From NCBI GenBank assembly GCA_037975125.1, contig CM075852.1, positions 1,592,839 through 1,656,838 on the forward strand: a stretch of 64,000 bases of DNA. Reading direction: 5' to 3'. Position numbers and translations under genes: made by a program. The DNA is from Latrodectus hesperus (taxonomy: Eukaryota; Arthropoda; Arachnida; Araneae; Theridiidae). A model generated the notes under the pieces. The model did no database searches and had not been told where the DNA came from. It saw only the letters and a program-made list of their open reading frames with translations. This document shows, piece after piece, positions 61,764 to 64,000 of this stretch; positions within the stretch are counted from its first letter, which is position 1, and each line of letters starts with the position of its first letter.

Positions 61764-62499
61764 AATTTACATTTTATAATCTTGTGTTTATTATGTAAAT
61801 TTCACTATCATTTTTTTCAAATCATTGAAATTTGCTAGCAATATTGTTATACGATTAAAAAAAATTTTAATAATATATGTTAAGTTTATAATATTTCAAA
61901 TATATGTGTTTCTTTTAATTTTTGCTATCTTAGTAATTTAATCATATCATGTTTAGAAAGTTTTGGTGGTTAAAACATTTTATTGTTATAATTGACTTAA
62001 GAAAGGTATCAAAAACTTCCTGTGCAAATGCAGAGAAAATTATTAAAAACCTAATTATATAAGAAAGCACACATGGAAATAGAACCACATAGGAAGGAAT
62101 AGATGGAATTGATTAGAACATGGTACATGAATATTAAATGTTGACATATATGTCTTCATGACAGTTAACCACTTTGTTTATGGTTAGTTAAAAGAAATAG
62201 GTGTATTGAATTAATGCACAGTTGCATTATGAAAAATATATCCAACAAATCACCTAAAATTTTGCTTTTGTAAATTAAAACTTCTCAAAATTTAGGTATG
62301 TAATAGCATTAATTTATCATATTTGTCAGGCATAAGCAGCATAATTGGGATACCATCTCATTACCACACATCTAAAAATGACTATCTGAAGTAGGTTTTT
62401 GAAAAATCAGTGGATTGACCCTGAAAGTCATGTCGTTCAACAACTCATCAATCATGTGGTTTATTTTTTGTTTATTTTTAAGGAGCTTCCATAAAGAGC
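61764..62499. other. 3' flank of LTA4H, no gene
   Basis: AT-rich; nothing recognisable. Confidence 0.5.
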
Positions 62500-62850
62500 C
62501 TTAATTATGACACATATTTCAATTCTAAAATGGAATTGCTATAAAAAATCTCTATCATGATACCTATGAACTAGCTAATACTTTCAAAAATATTCGCCAT
62601 ACCATGTTGCATAGGTGTCATACAAACATCAATGGCAGTGGGTGTAACCGTAAATATTGCTTTGATGCTTGTAAGAATTTTTGTACTCTATTGTGTGGTA
62701 AAATATATTTTGCCTCCTATCATTGCCTTTATCTTTTGATTAATCATATGATGTAACATTCCTTTCCATAATTTTCTTTGTGATAATGGTGGCTATCACA
62801 ATTTATTTCCTTTTTAAATATGTACATTAAGTTCTGGAACACCCTATATA
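62500..62850 (-). mobile_element. Possible Tc1/mariner-type relic
   Basis: The right end ttaagttctggaacacccta resembles the terminal repeat of arthropod Tc1-like elements. On the minus strand around 62650-62590 a fragment IDVCMTPMQHGMANIFE loosely follows the C-terminal pattern DVC-x-x-T-x-G-x-H-I-E of such transposases. No left end found and no continuous frame. Confidence 0.3.
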
Positions 62851-64000
62851 AAAATCATTATGTATTAAAAATAATTTAAAATATAGATTTTCTAAATTTT
62901 ATATCTGTTAAAATAAAAATTGTAAAATGTAAATACACATTTTCATGTTAATTTTTAAATTTCACAGCCAAATCTATACATTAAATTTCTTAATTTTATT
63001 CTGTTCTTTAATTGGATTATTTATTAAGATTGAGTGTTTACTTTATAGATTAGCCAAGTAGGCCATCTTTAGACTTTTGTAATTCAAGAAACAAAATTAA
63101 CTAACATCTGTAAATTATTCATTTTTCTATTCATAAAAAGATTTTTTAGATAAAATTTCTAGCAGTGATATAAATTTGTTATAAAATTTGTGTGTTAGAA
63201 TTTTTTTTATCTAAGATGTACTTTACATATTATAGATCGTTTGATATTATGATATTTTAAAATAATTGATACACCTAAATAAATAGGTGTGCTTGAATGT
63301 TAATTTATTATAAGAAGTAAACAAAATTTTGAAAAATAAAAACTGTTAAAATATGCGATTTTATGATCTCATTCAGGCAAAACATTTTACTTGAATCAAT
63401 GTTTTTTAAGTTTTCCTAAAGAGAATTTAAGCTAATCACAAGTTAAGCTGTTTTGATGTGAAGAAAAACAATATTTGTACAGTACAAAAAAACTGATTTG
63501 CTTTTTAGTGTTATTTAAAACTTTTCTTTTTTTATAATTTTACAAATTTAAGAAAAATTTTTTTAAGCATGACTGAGGGTATGGTCCTATATGAAATTTT
63601 TTGTTTTTAAATTTTTTTTAGTGTCATTCCCAATTAAAATATTTTGTGTTTTTTCCTGGTATATTTTCCATGTTCCAAAATTTTATATTCTGTTTTTATT
63701 AGTTCATTAATATTAAATCACTTTGTGATTTATTAATGGTTAATTTCTTGTTTATCATTGATGTCTCATCTACAAAAATTTCCAAGGAGAATTATCATTT
63801 TGGCATAATTTTATCTATGCCTTCAAAACTCTTATTTGTCCAAACAATCAAGTACATTTTATATACTTTATACAATGCTCAACAATGAATACCAAAGATT
63901 TGCACTTCAATATTACCACTCATTTGCTATCACTCAAAATCTATTGACATCTTCTCAAATGCATTATGGAGAATTTAGCCAATTTTAACATTTTTATGCT
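62851..64000. other. 3' flank, no gene
   Basis: AT-rich to the window end; nothing recognisable. Confidence 0.5.

Overview
The window is AT-rich animal DNA with large introns, long (TA)n arrays and dense transposon debris: tRNA-derived SINEs, Jockey-type LINEs, piggyBac, mariner-type and MITE elements. I read it as an arthropod, and a chelicerate such as a spider is my best guess from the SINE and LINE flavour. That taxonomic call is inference. No bacterial-type feature (operon, CRISPR, ribosome binding site) is present.

There is one convincing host gene. A complete, plus-strand leukotriene A4 hydrolase / aminopeptidase of the M1 family runs from 24951 to 61743 in 17 coding exons. I assembled it from GT-AG junctions that keep one continuous frame. 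It gives a 608-residue product (the human enzyme has 611) with the substrate motif GGMEN, the zinc site HEIAH plus a downstream Glu, the catalytic Tyr and the carboxylate-binding R-x-K. The Tyr that leukotriene A4 attacks in the human enzyme is Cys here, and several other positions of the lipid pocket differ.

The 5' flank, 1-24950, holds no host gene that I can support. From left to right it contains: a 160-bp satellite with about 10 copies and a 319-bp higher-order unit (783-2344); a 3' LINE scrap with a GAA tail and 15-bp target duplication (3910-4032); three copies of a tRNA-SINE (4669-6800); a 214-bp tandem repeat (7931-8560); a LINE C-terminal remnant (9640-10213); a 5'-truncated minus-strand Jockey copy (10640-11834); an unrecognised broken ORF inside a pair of 36-bp inverted repeats (12267-13168); a fourth SINE (13696-14012); a mariner-type transposon with about 157-bp terminal inverted repeats (15948-17543); a second Jockey copy that keeps Gag, endonuclease and the start of the reverse transcriptase (17770-19998); and older SINE relics (20340-23222).

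The introns of the hydrolase gene account for most of 24951-61743 and carry further insertions. The best preserved is in intron 9: an internally deleted LINE with a perfect 13-bp target duplication, itself interrupted by a piggyBac derivative flanked by TTAA. Other introns hold SINEs with perfect target duplications, an hAT-like MITE, a second MITE pair, a 0.95-kb inverted-repeat element and several long, perfect hairpins. Downstream of the gene (61764-64000) I see only one weak transposon relic.

I did not find a new multi-gene system. The items most worth following are the altered leukotriene pocket, the nested retrotransposon/piggyBac insertion, the unidentified ORF at 12.6-13.1 kb, and the modular SINE families.
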